The translations under genes were made by a program, and so were the position numbers. A DNA stretch of 5,082 nucleotides, taken from positions 1-5,082 of the forward strand of contig JAUVLN010000181.1 of the NCBI GenBank assembly GCA_030600725.1, given 5' to 3'. This document shows positions 1 to 5,082 of this stretch, in pieces (positions within the stretch are counted from its first letter, which is position 1; every line of letters begins with the position of its first letter). The notes under the pieces were generated by a model. The model had not been told where the DNA came from. It searched no databases and saw only the letters and a program-made list of their open reading frames with translations. This stretch comes from Thermoplasmatota archaeon (GTDB taxonomy: Archaea > Thermoplasmatota > Penumbrarchaeia > Penumbrarchaeales > Penumbrarchaeaceae).

Positions 1-102
1 ATCCGAGTGGACACCTCCACGAGGGTTAGACGATTCCTCAGAATCGTCGTCATCCGAGCGAATACTTTCGCGAGGGTCAGACGAATCTACCGATTCGTCT
101 TC
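1..102. repeat. Two tandem 51-nt units, each with two hairpins
   Basis: Units 1-51 and 52-102 match at 38 of 51 positions. In each unit a 5-bp stem with a 4-nt loop (7-11/16-20 and 58-62/67-71) is followed by an 8-bp stem with a 4-nt loop (29-36/41-48 and 80-87/92-99). All six stem positions that differ between the units form three compensated pairs (8-19, 10-17 and 34-43), so both stems stay perfect. The other differences fall in loops or spacers. The array lies inside the acidic-protein reading frame and stays in frame because 51 is divisible by three. No third folded unit is seen to the right of 102; the array may continue beyond the left edge. Confidence 0.85.
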
Positions 103-777
103 ATCTGATTCTATCATGCCGCTCCGACCGCATTCGGGGCAGGTGAATCGGTATGGCCTCTCATCAACAGGGATCCTGATGGCGTTCCCGCATCTGCATG
201 GTATCTCATCGTATTCACCATCGAAGTCGTCGTCATCGAAAACAACCTCGTATCCGCCTTTCTTTTTAACATCCTTATGTACGGAGAATTCCTCATCTTC
301 CTCCACAATATCCGCCTCATCCATCGAGAACTCCACCTCCTCGTCCTCCTCCACTTCAACATCTTCCTCCGCAATATCCGTCTCATCCATCGAGAATTCC
401 ACCTCCTCGTCCTCCTCCACTTCAACATCTTCCTCCGCAATATCCGCCTCATCCATCGAGAATTCCACCTCCTCATCCTCCACCACCTCACCCTCATCTT
501 CGTCTACGGTGAAATCCTCACCCTCCACTTCTACATCTTCCTCCTCGAAATCCTCATCCTCATCATCGACCGTTTCCGAATCGTTCTTCCCCTCTTCCAT
601 GCTTATAAGGTCACTCGTTCGAAACTCCGTCTCACATAGGAAACATGACCATGTGACAGGGTCCTTTTTCCTTAATGGGATCTTGCACTCGGGACACTTG
701 GGACGATCGTCCTCATCGGGTGGTTTCCGGGCCTCATCATCGGTTTCCCAACGTGATCTCATTGTGATGTGCCGCAT
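1..777 (-). CDS. Acidic protein with two zinc ribbons and internal repeats (3' end outside window)
   Basis: I do not recognise this as a named family; the function is unknown. The frame is open from an ATG at 777 to the left edge, giving 259 residues without a stop. The start is supported by GGAGGT eight bases upstream. Seen in the protein: a first zinc ribbon with C28, C31, C45 and C48 (CPEC...CFLC); a very acidic linker of about residues 64-192 containing near-identical 22-residue repeats (core EEVEFSMDEADIAEEDVEVE); a second zinc ribbon with C194, C196, C213 and C216 (CRCG...CPECG); then a Ser/Asp-rich tail from about 222 built on a 17-residue repeat. No signal peptide or membrane segment is visible, so it is probably cytoplasmic. 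Short CxCG...CPxCG ribbons like the second one are, as I recall, frequent in Thermoplasmatota proteins of unknown role. Zinc ribbons joined by an acidic linker would suit nucleic-acid or transcription-machinery contacts, but that is inference. It lies 145 nt after uvrA on the same strand and probably has its own promoter. Confidence 0.82.
   Translation of the reverse strand, partial: MRHITMRSRWETDDEARKPPDEDDRPKCPECKIPLRKKDPVTWSCFLCETEFRTSDLISMEEGKNDSETVDDEDEDFEEEDVEVEGEDFTVDEDEGEVVEDEEVEFSMDEADIAEEDVEVEEDEEVEFSMDETDIAEEDVEVEEDEEVEFSMDEADIVEEDEEFSVHKDVKKKGGYEVVFDDDDFDGEYDEIPCRCGNAIRIPVDERPYRFTCPECGRSGMIESDEDESVDSSDPRESIRSDDDDSEESSNPRGGVHSD
290..485. repeat. 66-nt in-frame tandem repeat encoding 22 acidic residues
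   Basis: Copies begin at 306, 372 and 438. The first two differ at only 2 of 66 positions (near 315 and 332). The third matches for about the first 45 bases and then diverges, and a degenerate partial copy precedes 306. The period is a multiple of three, so the frame is kept and each unit adds about 22 residues to the acidic linker. The near-identity, including at synonymous positions, points to recent duplication by slippage or unequal recombination, and copy number may vary between strains. Confidence 0.9.
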
Positions 778-785
778 AACCTTCT

Positions 786-791
786 ACCTCC
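786..791 (-). promoter_or_regulatory. Shine-Dalgarno site of the acidic zinc-ribbon gene
   Basis: The minus strand reads GGAGGT here, inside GGGAGGT, and is followed by eight bases before the ATG at 777. This is a near-perfect match to the anti-Shine-Dalgarno sequence of 16S rRNA. It decides the start over the in-frame ATG five codons downstream, and it shows that the mRNA has a leader. Confidence 0.8.
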
Positions 792-837
792 CGATTATAA
801 ATTTACTCCAAATCTACCCTGTTCCTTTTAGTATTGA

Positions 838-852
838 TTTATTATTAATTAA
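838..852 (-). promoter_or_regulatory. Possible TATA box for the acidic zinc-ribbon gene
   Basis: The minus strand carries an AT-only stretch (TTTAATTAATAATAAAT) in the 145-nt spacer after uvrA. Archaeal TATA boxes sit about 25 bases before the transcript start, which would put the start near 820 and leave a leader of about 40 nt that includes the ribosome binding site. A second TATA-like stretch at 794-804 is too close to the ATG for a leadered transcript. The spacer is AT-rich throughout, so the exact box is uncertain. Confidence 0.4.
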
Positions 853-922
853 ACCCTTTTCCAACTTTACCTGTTTATGAAATAAGAATCAGCACTCCAT
901 AATATAACCAGATGTAATAAAC

Positions 923-3742
923 TCAAAGGACCTTCTTGAGATACCAACCGGTGTGGCCTTTTTTACTTCTTGCAACCTTCTCCGGGGTCCCCGATACCAC
1001 CACTTCACCTCCCTCGTCACCACCCTCGGGACCCAGATCTATGATCCAATCCGCCGTTTTGATCACATCCAGATTATGTTCAATGATGACAACGGTATTT
1101 CCCTTGTCGCGAAGTCTGATCAGTACCTTTAGCAGCTTCTTCACATCATCGAAATGGAGCCCTGTTGTGGGTTCATCAAGAAGGTATATCGTCTTACCCG
1201 TTGACCTTTTAGAGAGCTCGGTTGAAAGTTTGACCCGCTGGGCTTCCCCACCTGATAGTGTCGTGGCAGGTTGCCCCAGTTTGATATATCCAAGACCGAC
1301 ATCGTTCAACGTTTGAAGCTTGTTCCTGATAGCCGGTATATTCTGGAAAAATGAGAGGGCCGTTTCCACATCCATGTTCAACACGTCGGAGATGTTCTTC
1401 CCCTTGAAACGAACCTCAAGGGTCTCCCTGTTGTATCTCCTCTCCTTGCACACCTCGCAGGGAATGTAGACATCAGGGAGGAAATGCATCTCCAGTTTGA
1501 TGATACCGTCCCCCTCACAGTGGTCGCATCTACCACCCTTCACATTGAAGGAAAACCTTCCTACCTTGTATCCCCTCTCCTTCGCCAGCACCACTTTTGA
1601 GAACAGCTCACGGATCGGTGTGAATGCCCCGGTATAGGTGGCCGGGTTGGATCTGGGGGTTCTTCCGATCGGGGATTGATCGATCACTATCACCTTATCG
1701 ATATCCCCCGCGCCCAGCAGGTCATCGTGGTCCCCCGAGATAACCCTGGACCCATAGATCCGACGCTTCAGCTCCTTGTACAATATCTCATCAACGAGGG
1801 TGGACTTCCCCGATCCGGACACACCGGTAACACAGGTTATCGTGCCGAGAGGGAATTTGACATCGATATCCTTTAGATTGTGCTGCCTTGCCCCCTTGAT
1901 CAGAAGTTCCTTACCATTCCCCCTGACCCTCTTCTGCGGCGTTGGAATCCGGGCCTCCCCGGAGAGGTACTTACCCGTTATCGACCTCTCCGATCCACAG
2001 ATATCCTCCACACTTCCCTCTCCAACAATATCTCCACCATGGATCCCCGCTCCAGGACCGAGATCGATAATGTGGTCGGATCTCCTGATCACCTCCTCAT
2101 CGTGTTCCACGATGATGATCGTGTTGCCAAGGTCCCTCAATCTCTCAAGGGTACCTATCAAACGTCGGTTATCCCTCTGATGAAGTCCGATCGAGGGCTC
2201 GTCAAGGATATAGAGGACCCCCACAAGGGATGATCCGATCTGGGTGGCAAGCTGGATCCTCTGAGCCTCCCCCCCGGATAGGGTGCCGGTATTTCTATCA
2301 AGGGATAGATAATCCAGACCCACATCCTTGAGAAAGGTCAATCTCTCCGTGATCTCCCTCAATACGAGCCTCGATATCATCCTGTCCACTTCATTCAGGG
2401 ATGCGGGAAGGGAGTTGAAGAATTCAAGGGAATCCTTGATGGACATCCGTGTGACCTCATGTATATTGATGCCCCCAACGGTTACAGATAAAGATGCGGG
2501 TTTTAGCCTTGCACCACCGCAGGAGGGGCAGGGTGTGGACCTCATGAATCTTCGATAGAATTCCCGCATTCCCTCGGATTGTGTCTGTTTGTACCTTCTT
2601 TTGATCGTTGGTATTATCCCCTCAAATGGTTTGCTCGACCTATATTGTGTATCACCGGGCGGGCCAATGTACCACGAGATCGTATGTCTCGACCCATACA
2701 AAACGGCATTCCTGGCGATATCTGAGAGGTCCTTCCACGGAACGTCCAAGGAGAAACCCACTTTACGACCAAGTGTTTCAAGCATGCCGAGGGTGTAGCT
2801 TCCATCGAAATCGGACCTGAAAAGGGTTATGGCCCCCTCTGCGATGGACTTGTCCGTATCGGGTATCACAAGATCCTCGGAGACATCCAGGGTGAAACCT
2901 ATCCCGGAACATTCCCTGCACGCACCGAAAGGGGAGTTGAAGGAGAACATCCTCGGTTCCAGGTCAGGTATCGATATGCCATGGACGGGGCATGACATTC
3001 GCTCGGAGAAATATATCGGATCCTCCCCCCCGGCCTCAATCACCAGGATGCCTTCCGATAAGGCGATCGCCTGTGATACATCATCGGCAAGTTGGTCCCT
3101 GTGTGCGTTATCCGCATAGACCTTATCGAGAACCACCGTGATGTCATGTTTTTTATTCTTGTCCAGATCAGGCACCTTATCGACCCTGTACTCAACACCA
3201 TCCACACGAACGACATGGTACCCTTTGGTACGCAGGCTTTGCAGGATGCTCACATGCGTCCCTTTCTTTCCGGCTACGACGGGGGCCAGGACAATAACCT
3301 CCCTCCTCCCGGACCCCATGATCCTGTCGATTATCTGATCGATCGATTGTTTCTCTATCTCCCTGGCGCATTCGGGGCAATGCGGCACCCCTATCCGGGC
3401 ATAGAGAAGCCTCAGGTGATCGTGGATCTCGGTGGCGGTCGAAACGGTGGATCTGGGATTCTTGGACGCCGAATGCTGTTGGATGGATATCGCGGGGGAG
3501 AGCCCCTCTATGGAGTCAACATCGGGCTTATCCATGACTCCAAGGAACTGGCGTGCGTAGGATGATAGGGATTCTATGAACCTCCTCTGTCCCTCGGCGT
3601 ATATCGTATCGAAGGCAAGAGATGATTTTCCCGATCCCGAAAGCCCCGTTATCACCACCAATCTGTCCCTTGGAATGTCCACATCGATGGAGTTCAAATT
3701 ATGCTGCCTTGCGCCCCGGATCGTTATCTTATCCTTTGCCAT
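923..3742 (-). CDS. uvrA: UvrA, excinuclease ABC damage-recognition ATPase
   Basis: UvrA is the dimeric damage sensor of nucleotide excision repair; it loads UvrB on distorted DNA, after which UvrC cuts. The 939 residues match the usual length (about 940), and the frame is complete with a TGA stop. Visible parts: Walker A of the first ABC half, GLSGSGKS at 33-40; zinc-binding pairs CPEC (122-125) and CPSC (405-408); the insertion-domain zinc module C251/H254...C275/C278; first signature LSGGE (488-492) and Walker B ILDEPS (512-517); second Walker A GVSGSGKS (640-647); second zinc finger C739, C742, C762 and C765; second signature LSGGE (829-833) and Walker B LLDEPTTGL (854-862), each followed by the switch histidine (EH). 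The third zinc module has His for the second Cys, a variant I believe occurs in other UvrA proteins. The start has only a weak purine-rich leader (CAGGAT). No uvrB or uvrC is in the window, so the complex must be completed from elsewhere. All key motifs are intact. Confidence 0.98.
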   Translation of the reverse strand: MAKDKITIRGARQHNLNSIDVDIPRDRLVVITGLSGSGKSSLAFDTIYAEGQRRFIESLSSYARQFLGVMDKPDVDSIEGLSPAISIQQHSASKNPRSTVSTATEIHDHLRLLYARIGVPHCPECAREIEKQSIDQIIDRIMGSGRREVIVLAPVVAGKKGTHVSILQSLRTKGYHVVRVDGVEYRVDKVPDLDKNKKHDITVVLDKVYADNAHRDQLADDVSQAIALSEGILVIEAGGEDPIYFSERMSCPVHGISIPDLEPRMFSFNSPFGACRECSGIGFTLDVSEDLVIPDTDKSIAEGAITLFRSDFDGSYTLGMLETLGRKVGFSLDVPWKDLSDIARNAVLYGSRHTISWYIGPPGDTQYRSSKPFEGIIPTIKRRYKQTQSEGMREFYRRFMRSTPCPSCGGARLKPASLSVTVGGINIHEVTRMSIKDSLEFFNSLPASLNEVDRMISRLVLREITERLTFLKDVGLDYLSLDRNTGTLSGGEAQRIQLATQIGSSLVGVLYILDEPSIGLHQRDNRRLIGTLERLRDLGNTIIIVEHDEEVIRRSDHIIDLGPGAGIHGGDIVGEGSVEDICGSERSITGKYLSGEARIPTPQKRVRGNGKELLIKGARQHNLKDIDVKFPLGTITCVTGVSGSGKSTLVDEILYKELKRRIYGSRVISGDHDDLLGAGDIDKVIVIDQSPIGRTPRSNPATYTGAFTPIRELFSKVVLAKERGYKVGRFSFNVKGGRCDHCEGDGIIKLEMHFLPDVYIPCEVCKERRYNRETLEVRFKGKNISDVLNMDVETALSFFQNIPAIRNKLQTLNDVGLGYIKLGQPATTLSGGEAQRVKLSTELSKRSTGKTIYLLDEPTTGLHFDDVKKLLKVLIRLRDKGNTVVIIEHNLDVIKTADWIIDLGPEGGDEGGEVVVSGTPEKVARSKKGHTGWYLKKVL

Positions 3743-3787
3743 ATCCTGCCTGCCATTCGTATAATAAGCTTATAGATAAGTCATTCT

Positions 3788-3800
3788 CTATAAATGTTCG
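3788..3800 (-). promoter_or_regulatory. Probable uvrA promoter (BRE-TATA)
   Basis: The minus strand reads CGAACATTTATAG: a TATA-like TTTATAG preceded by a purine-rich segment that could serve as the TFB-recognition element. A start about 26 bases downstream, near 3765, gives a short leader of about 22 nt before the uvrA ATG. An alternative TATA (CTATAAG) lies at 3769-3775 and would give an almost leaderless mRNA. Two palindromic stretches overlap the presumed start region: ATAAGCTTAT at 3764-3773, and CTTAT/ATAAG arms at 3769-3780. They could be operator sites, but short AT-rich palindromes also arise by chance. Confidence 0.5.
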
Positions 3801-3806
3801 AGGCAG

Positions 3807-3820
3807 CACCCTGATGGGTG
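3807..3820. other. Small perfect hairpin in the rocD-uvrA spacer
   Basis: CACCC and GGGTG pair perfectly around a TGAT loop. A weaker stem (CCC/GGG, 3834-3842) follows. They sit upstream of the uvrA promoter and outside any credible gene. Five base pairs alone are weak evidence, and no function is assigned. Confidence 0.3.
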
Positions 3821-3857
3821 AATGTACGGCGATCCCTACGGGTTATCAACACCACAG

Positions 3858-3897
3858 TTGCGAACATAATCTTTAAACTTATAATCTATGTTCACAA
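3858..3897. promoter_or_regulatory. Inverted repeat around a TATA-like element (candidate operator/promoter)
   Basis: TTGCGAACATA (3858-3868) and TATGTTCACAA (3887-3897) are inverted copies with 10 of 11 positions matching, separated by 18 AT-rich bases. The spacer contains TTTAAACTTATAAT (3872-3885), which resembles an archaeal TATA box on the plus strand. A dimeric regulator bound to the two arms would sit across the box. The core CGAACAT recurs beside the uvrA TATA element (3794-3800, minus strand). No plus-strand gene follows, so the target is either a small RNA or this is a regulatory site acting on uvrA from upstream. Confidence 0.45.
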
Positions 3898-3904
3898 TCT
3901 ATAT

Positions 3905-3944
3905 GTCCAAGACGTACAATATTATCAAAAGTTGCGTCTTGGAC
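3905..3944. repeat. Perfect 10-bp inverted repeat (hairpin) in the rocD-uvrA spacer
   Basis: GTCCAAGACG (3905-3914) pairs perfectly with CGTCTTGGAC (3935-3944) around a 20-nt AT-rich loop; CAA/TTG inside the loop could extend the stem past a two-base bulge. An outer ATGTCC (3903-3908) also has an inverted partner GGACAT at 3951-3956. It begins about 25 bases after the plus-strand TATA-like element, the distance expected for a transcript start. On the minus strand it lies about 85 bases after the aminotransferase stop. It could be the 5' hairpin of a small RNA, an mRNA 3'-end structure, or a protein-binding palindrome; the sequence does not decide. Confidence 0.7.
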
Positions 3945-4028
3945 TATAATGGACATGAGGACTATCAAGGACCTCTGGTCGATCTTCTACCATCAGTGTG
4001 GGAAGAACAGGCTTGGGATGTGGCGAGG

Positions 4029-5082
4029 TCACTCCTCCAGGACCTCTCTGAGCTGGTCCACCACCAGATCCAGGTCCACTTTATTCACGGTAAGTGCCGG
4101 TGCGAACCGTATCGTGGTATCGTGCGTATCCTTTGCGAGAATGCCCCTGTCCTTCAGCCTGTAACAGTAATCCCTGGCCTTACCTGCGCTCTCGAACAAC
4201 TCCACCGCGACGAGCAGGCCTTTCCCCCTGACCTCCCTGATCCTGTCCGATCCGATCTCCCTGAGCCTTGACATGAAATATTCGCCCAGTTCCCGGGCCC
4301 TGACGTCAAGCTTCTCATCCTCGAGAACATCCAATGAGGCCATGGCAACGGCCGATCCTATCGGGTTTCCTCCAAATGTGGAACCGTGGGTCCCAGGTGT
4401 GAATATATCCATCAATTCACCATCTGCCAGGATGCCGGAAACCGGATATAGCCCGCCTCCAAGAGCTTTCCCAACCAACAGGATGTCGGGCCTTGCACCC
4501 TCATACATCCAGCAGAACCTCCTTCCTGTTCTGCAAAATCCGGTCTGGATCTCATCGAACATAAGCAGGACATCGTTCTCGGAGCATATCTTACGGACAC
4601 CTCTCAGATATCCTTCCGATGGGACCTTCACACCGGCCTCACCCTGTATGGGTTCGACAAGGAAGGCGGCGGTATTTTCCGTTATCGCATCCTTCAATGC
4701 GTCCTGATCATCGAATGGGATCATCTTGAACCCCGGGGTGGCGGGGCCGAAGCCCTCGTGGGCATCGGGATCGGAGGAAAAACCCACTATTGTTGTGGTC
4801 CTGCCGTGGAAATTCTCACTGCAGACTATGATCTCGGCCTTATCCTTCGGGATCCCCTTCACCTGATAACCCCACTTTCTGGCAAGCTTGATACCGGTCT
4901 CGACCGCCTCGGCCCCTGTATTCATCGGTAGGGCTTTCTCGAAACCGCAGAACCCGGTGAGCCTTTTCAGAAATCCCCCCATCACATCATTGTGAAATGC
5001 CCTGCTCGTGAGGTCGAGCCGGTCCACCTGATCCTTCATCGCTTTTACGATATGAGGGTGCCTATGTCCCTGGTTCACGGCC
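4029..5082 (-). CDS. rocD: Ornithine aminotransferase (5' end outside window)
   Basis: This is a PLP-dependent class-III aminotransferase that moves the delta-amino group of ornithine to 2-oxoglutarate, giving glutamate semialdehyde (pyrroline-5-carboxylate) and glutamate, and so links arginine/ornithine to proline and glutamate metabolism in the cytoplasm. About 350 residues are visible; roughly 40-60 N-terminal residues are missing. The frame continues through 5082 (AVNQGHRHP), so the GTG at 5078 is an internal valine, not the start. Counting that codon as 1, one sees TGAEAVE (54-60, PLP-phosphate loop), FHGRTTT with R93 (2-oxoglutarate-carboxylate arginine in the family), VEPIQGEAG with E147 (the glutamate typical of ornithine aminotransferases), DEIQTG with D175 (pyridine-nitrogen aspartate), LLVGKALGGG with K204 (Schiff-base lysine), HGSTFGGNP and RFAPAL with R324. 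The overall match to the ornithine group is strong, but related omega-aminotransferases with other substrates cannot be excluded from sequence alone. uvrA follows 286 nt downstream on the same strand. Confidence 0.9.
   Translation of the reverse strand, partial: AVNQGHRHPHIVKAMKDQVDRLDLTSRAFHNDVMGGFLKRLTGFCGFEKALPMNTGAEAVETGIKLARKWGYQVKGIPKDKAEIIVCSENFHGRTTTIVGFSSDPDAHEGFGPATPGFKMIPFDDQDALKDAITENTAAFLVEPIQGEAGVKVPSEGYLRGVRKICSENDVLLMFDEIQTGFCRTGRRFCWMYEGARPDILLVGKALGGGLYPVSGILADGELMDIFTPGTHGSTFGGNPIGSAVAMASLDVLEDEKLDVRARELGEYFMSRLREIGSDRIREVRGKGLLVAVELFESAGKARDYCYRLKDRGILAKDTHDTTIRFAPALTVNKVDLDLVVDQLREVLEE

Noticed and set aside
1..485. CRISPR array
   Set aside because: Both repeat sets are contiguous tandem units (51 and 66 nt) without unique spacers, and they lie in frame inside a gene.
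114..497. Minus-strand Arg/Met/Trp-rich open frame
   Set aside because: It is another reading frame of the same 66-nt repeats within the acidic gene; the composition reflects the repeat and no ribosome binding site was recognised.
116..880. Long plus-strand serine-rich open frame
   Set aside because: It is the antisense of the acidic gene: Glu/Asp codons read backwards give Ser/Thr-rich sequence. The minus frame has a strong ribosome binding site and two zinc ribbons.
879..888. T-rich stretch after uvrA as a terminator
   Set aside because: The minus strand has only a broken run (TTCTTATTT) about 35 bases after the stop. This fits an archaeal T-rich terminator, but the whole spacer is AT-rich, so it is not called.
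3801..3860. C/D box RNA or tRNA in the spacer
   Set aside because: A C-box-like TGATGG and a TTCGA T-loop-like stretch are present, but there is no matching D box, no cloverleaf and no acceptor stem.
3925..3993. Minus-strand 22-codon open frame in the rocD-uvrA spacer
   Set aside because: It has no ribosome binding site, overlaps the hairpin at 3905-3944, and is of a length expected by chance.
3888..4271. Plus-strand open frame of 127 codons crossing the spacer into the aminotransferase gene
   Set aside because: About two thirds is antisense to a well-supported gene, there is no ribosome binding site, and the protein resembles nothing I know. A non-coding transcript is more likely if this strand is transcribed.
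5076..5078. GTG as start of the aminotransferase
   Set aside because: The frame stays open through the window edge, and the residues before and after it (AVNQGHRHP) match the interior of ornithine aminotransferases; the real start lies outside.

Overview
The window looks like a piece of an archaeal chromosome, most plausibly from the Thermoplasmatota; this placement is inference. The supporting signs are TATA-box-like elements upstream of genes, a strong GGAGGT ribosome binding site, a C-terminal zinc-ribbon motif (CxCGNxIxIP..ERPY.F.CPECGRxG) that I associate with proteins from that phylum, and a bacterial-type UvrA, which several archaeal lineages carry. All three recognised genes lie on the minus strand, so transcription runs from right to left. 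No mobile element, rRNA, tRNA or CRISPR array was seen.

Layout, in transcription order. At the right edge is the 3' part of an ornithine aminotransferase gene (4029-5082, beginning outside the window). A 286-nt spacer (3743-4028) follows. It holds the probable uvrA promoter, an 11-bp inverted repeat around a TATA-like element that faces the other way, and a perfect 10-bp inverted repeat starting where a transcript from that element would start. Next is a complete uvrA (923-3742, 939 residues) with both ATPase sites and the zinc-binding Cys/His sets intact. A 145-nt AT-rich spacer follows. The last gene (777 down to the left edge, no stop in the window) encodes an unrecognised acidic protein with a zinc ribbon on each side of a repetitive Glu/Asp-rich middle. 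It is easy to miss because it has no stop codon in the window and its antisense strand shows a long serine-rich open frame.

The most unusual signal is at the left edge. Positions 1-102 are two tandem 51-nt units, each carrying two hairpins. Between the units every substitution in a stem is matched by a compensating change in its partner, while loops and the encoded residues drift. This suggests selection on a folded DNA or RNA element inside, or overlapping, the coding frame. The array probably continues outside the window.

The three genes do not form an obvious pathway. UvrA is the damage sensor of nucleotide excision repair, the aminotransferase belongs to arginine/ornithine/proline metabolism, and the zinc-ribbon protein is of unknown role. 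The spacers, each with promoter-like elements, suggest separate transcription units that share a direction.
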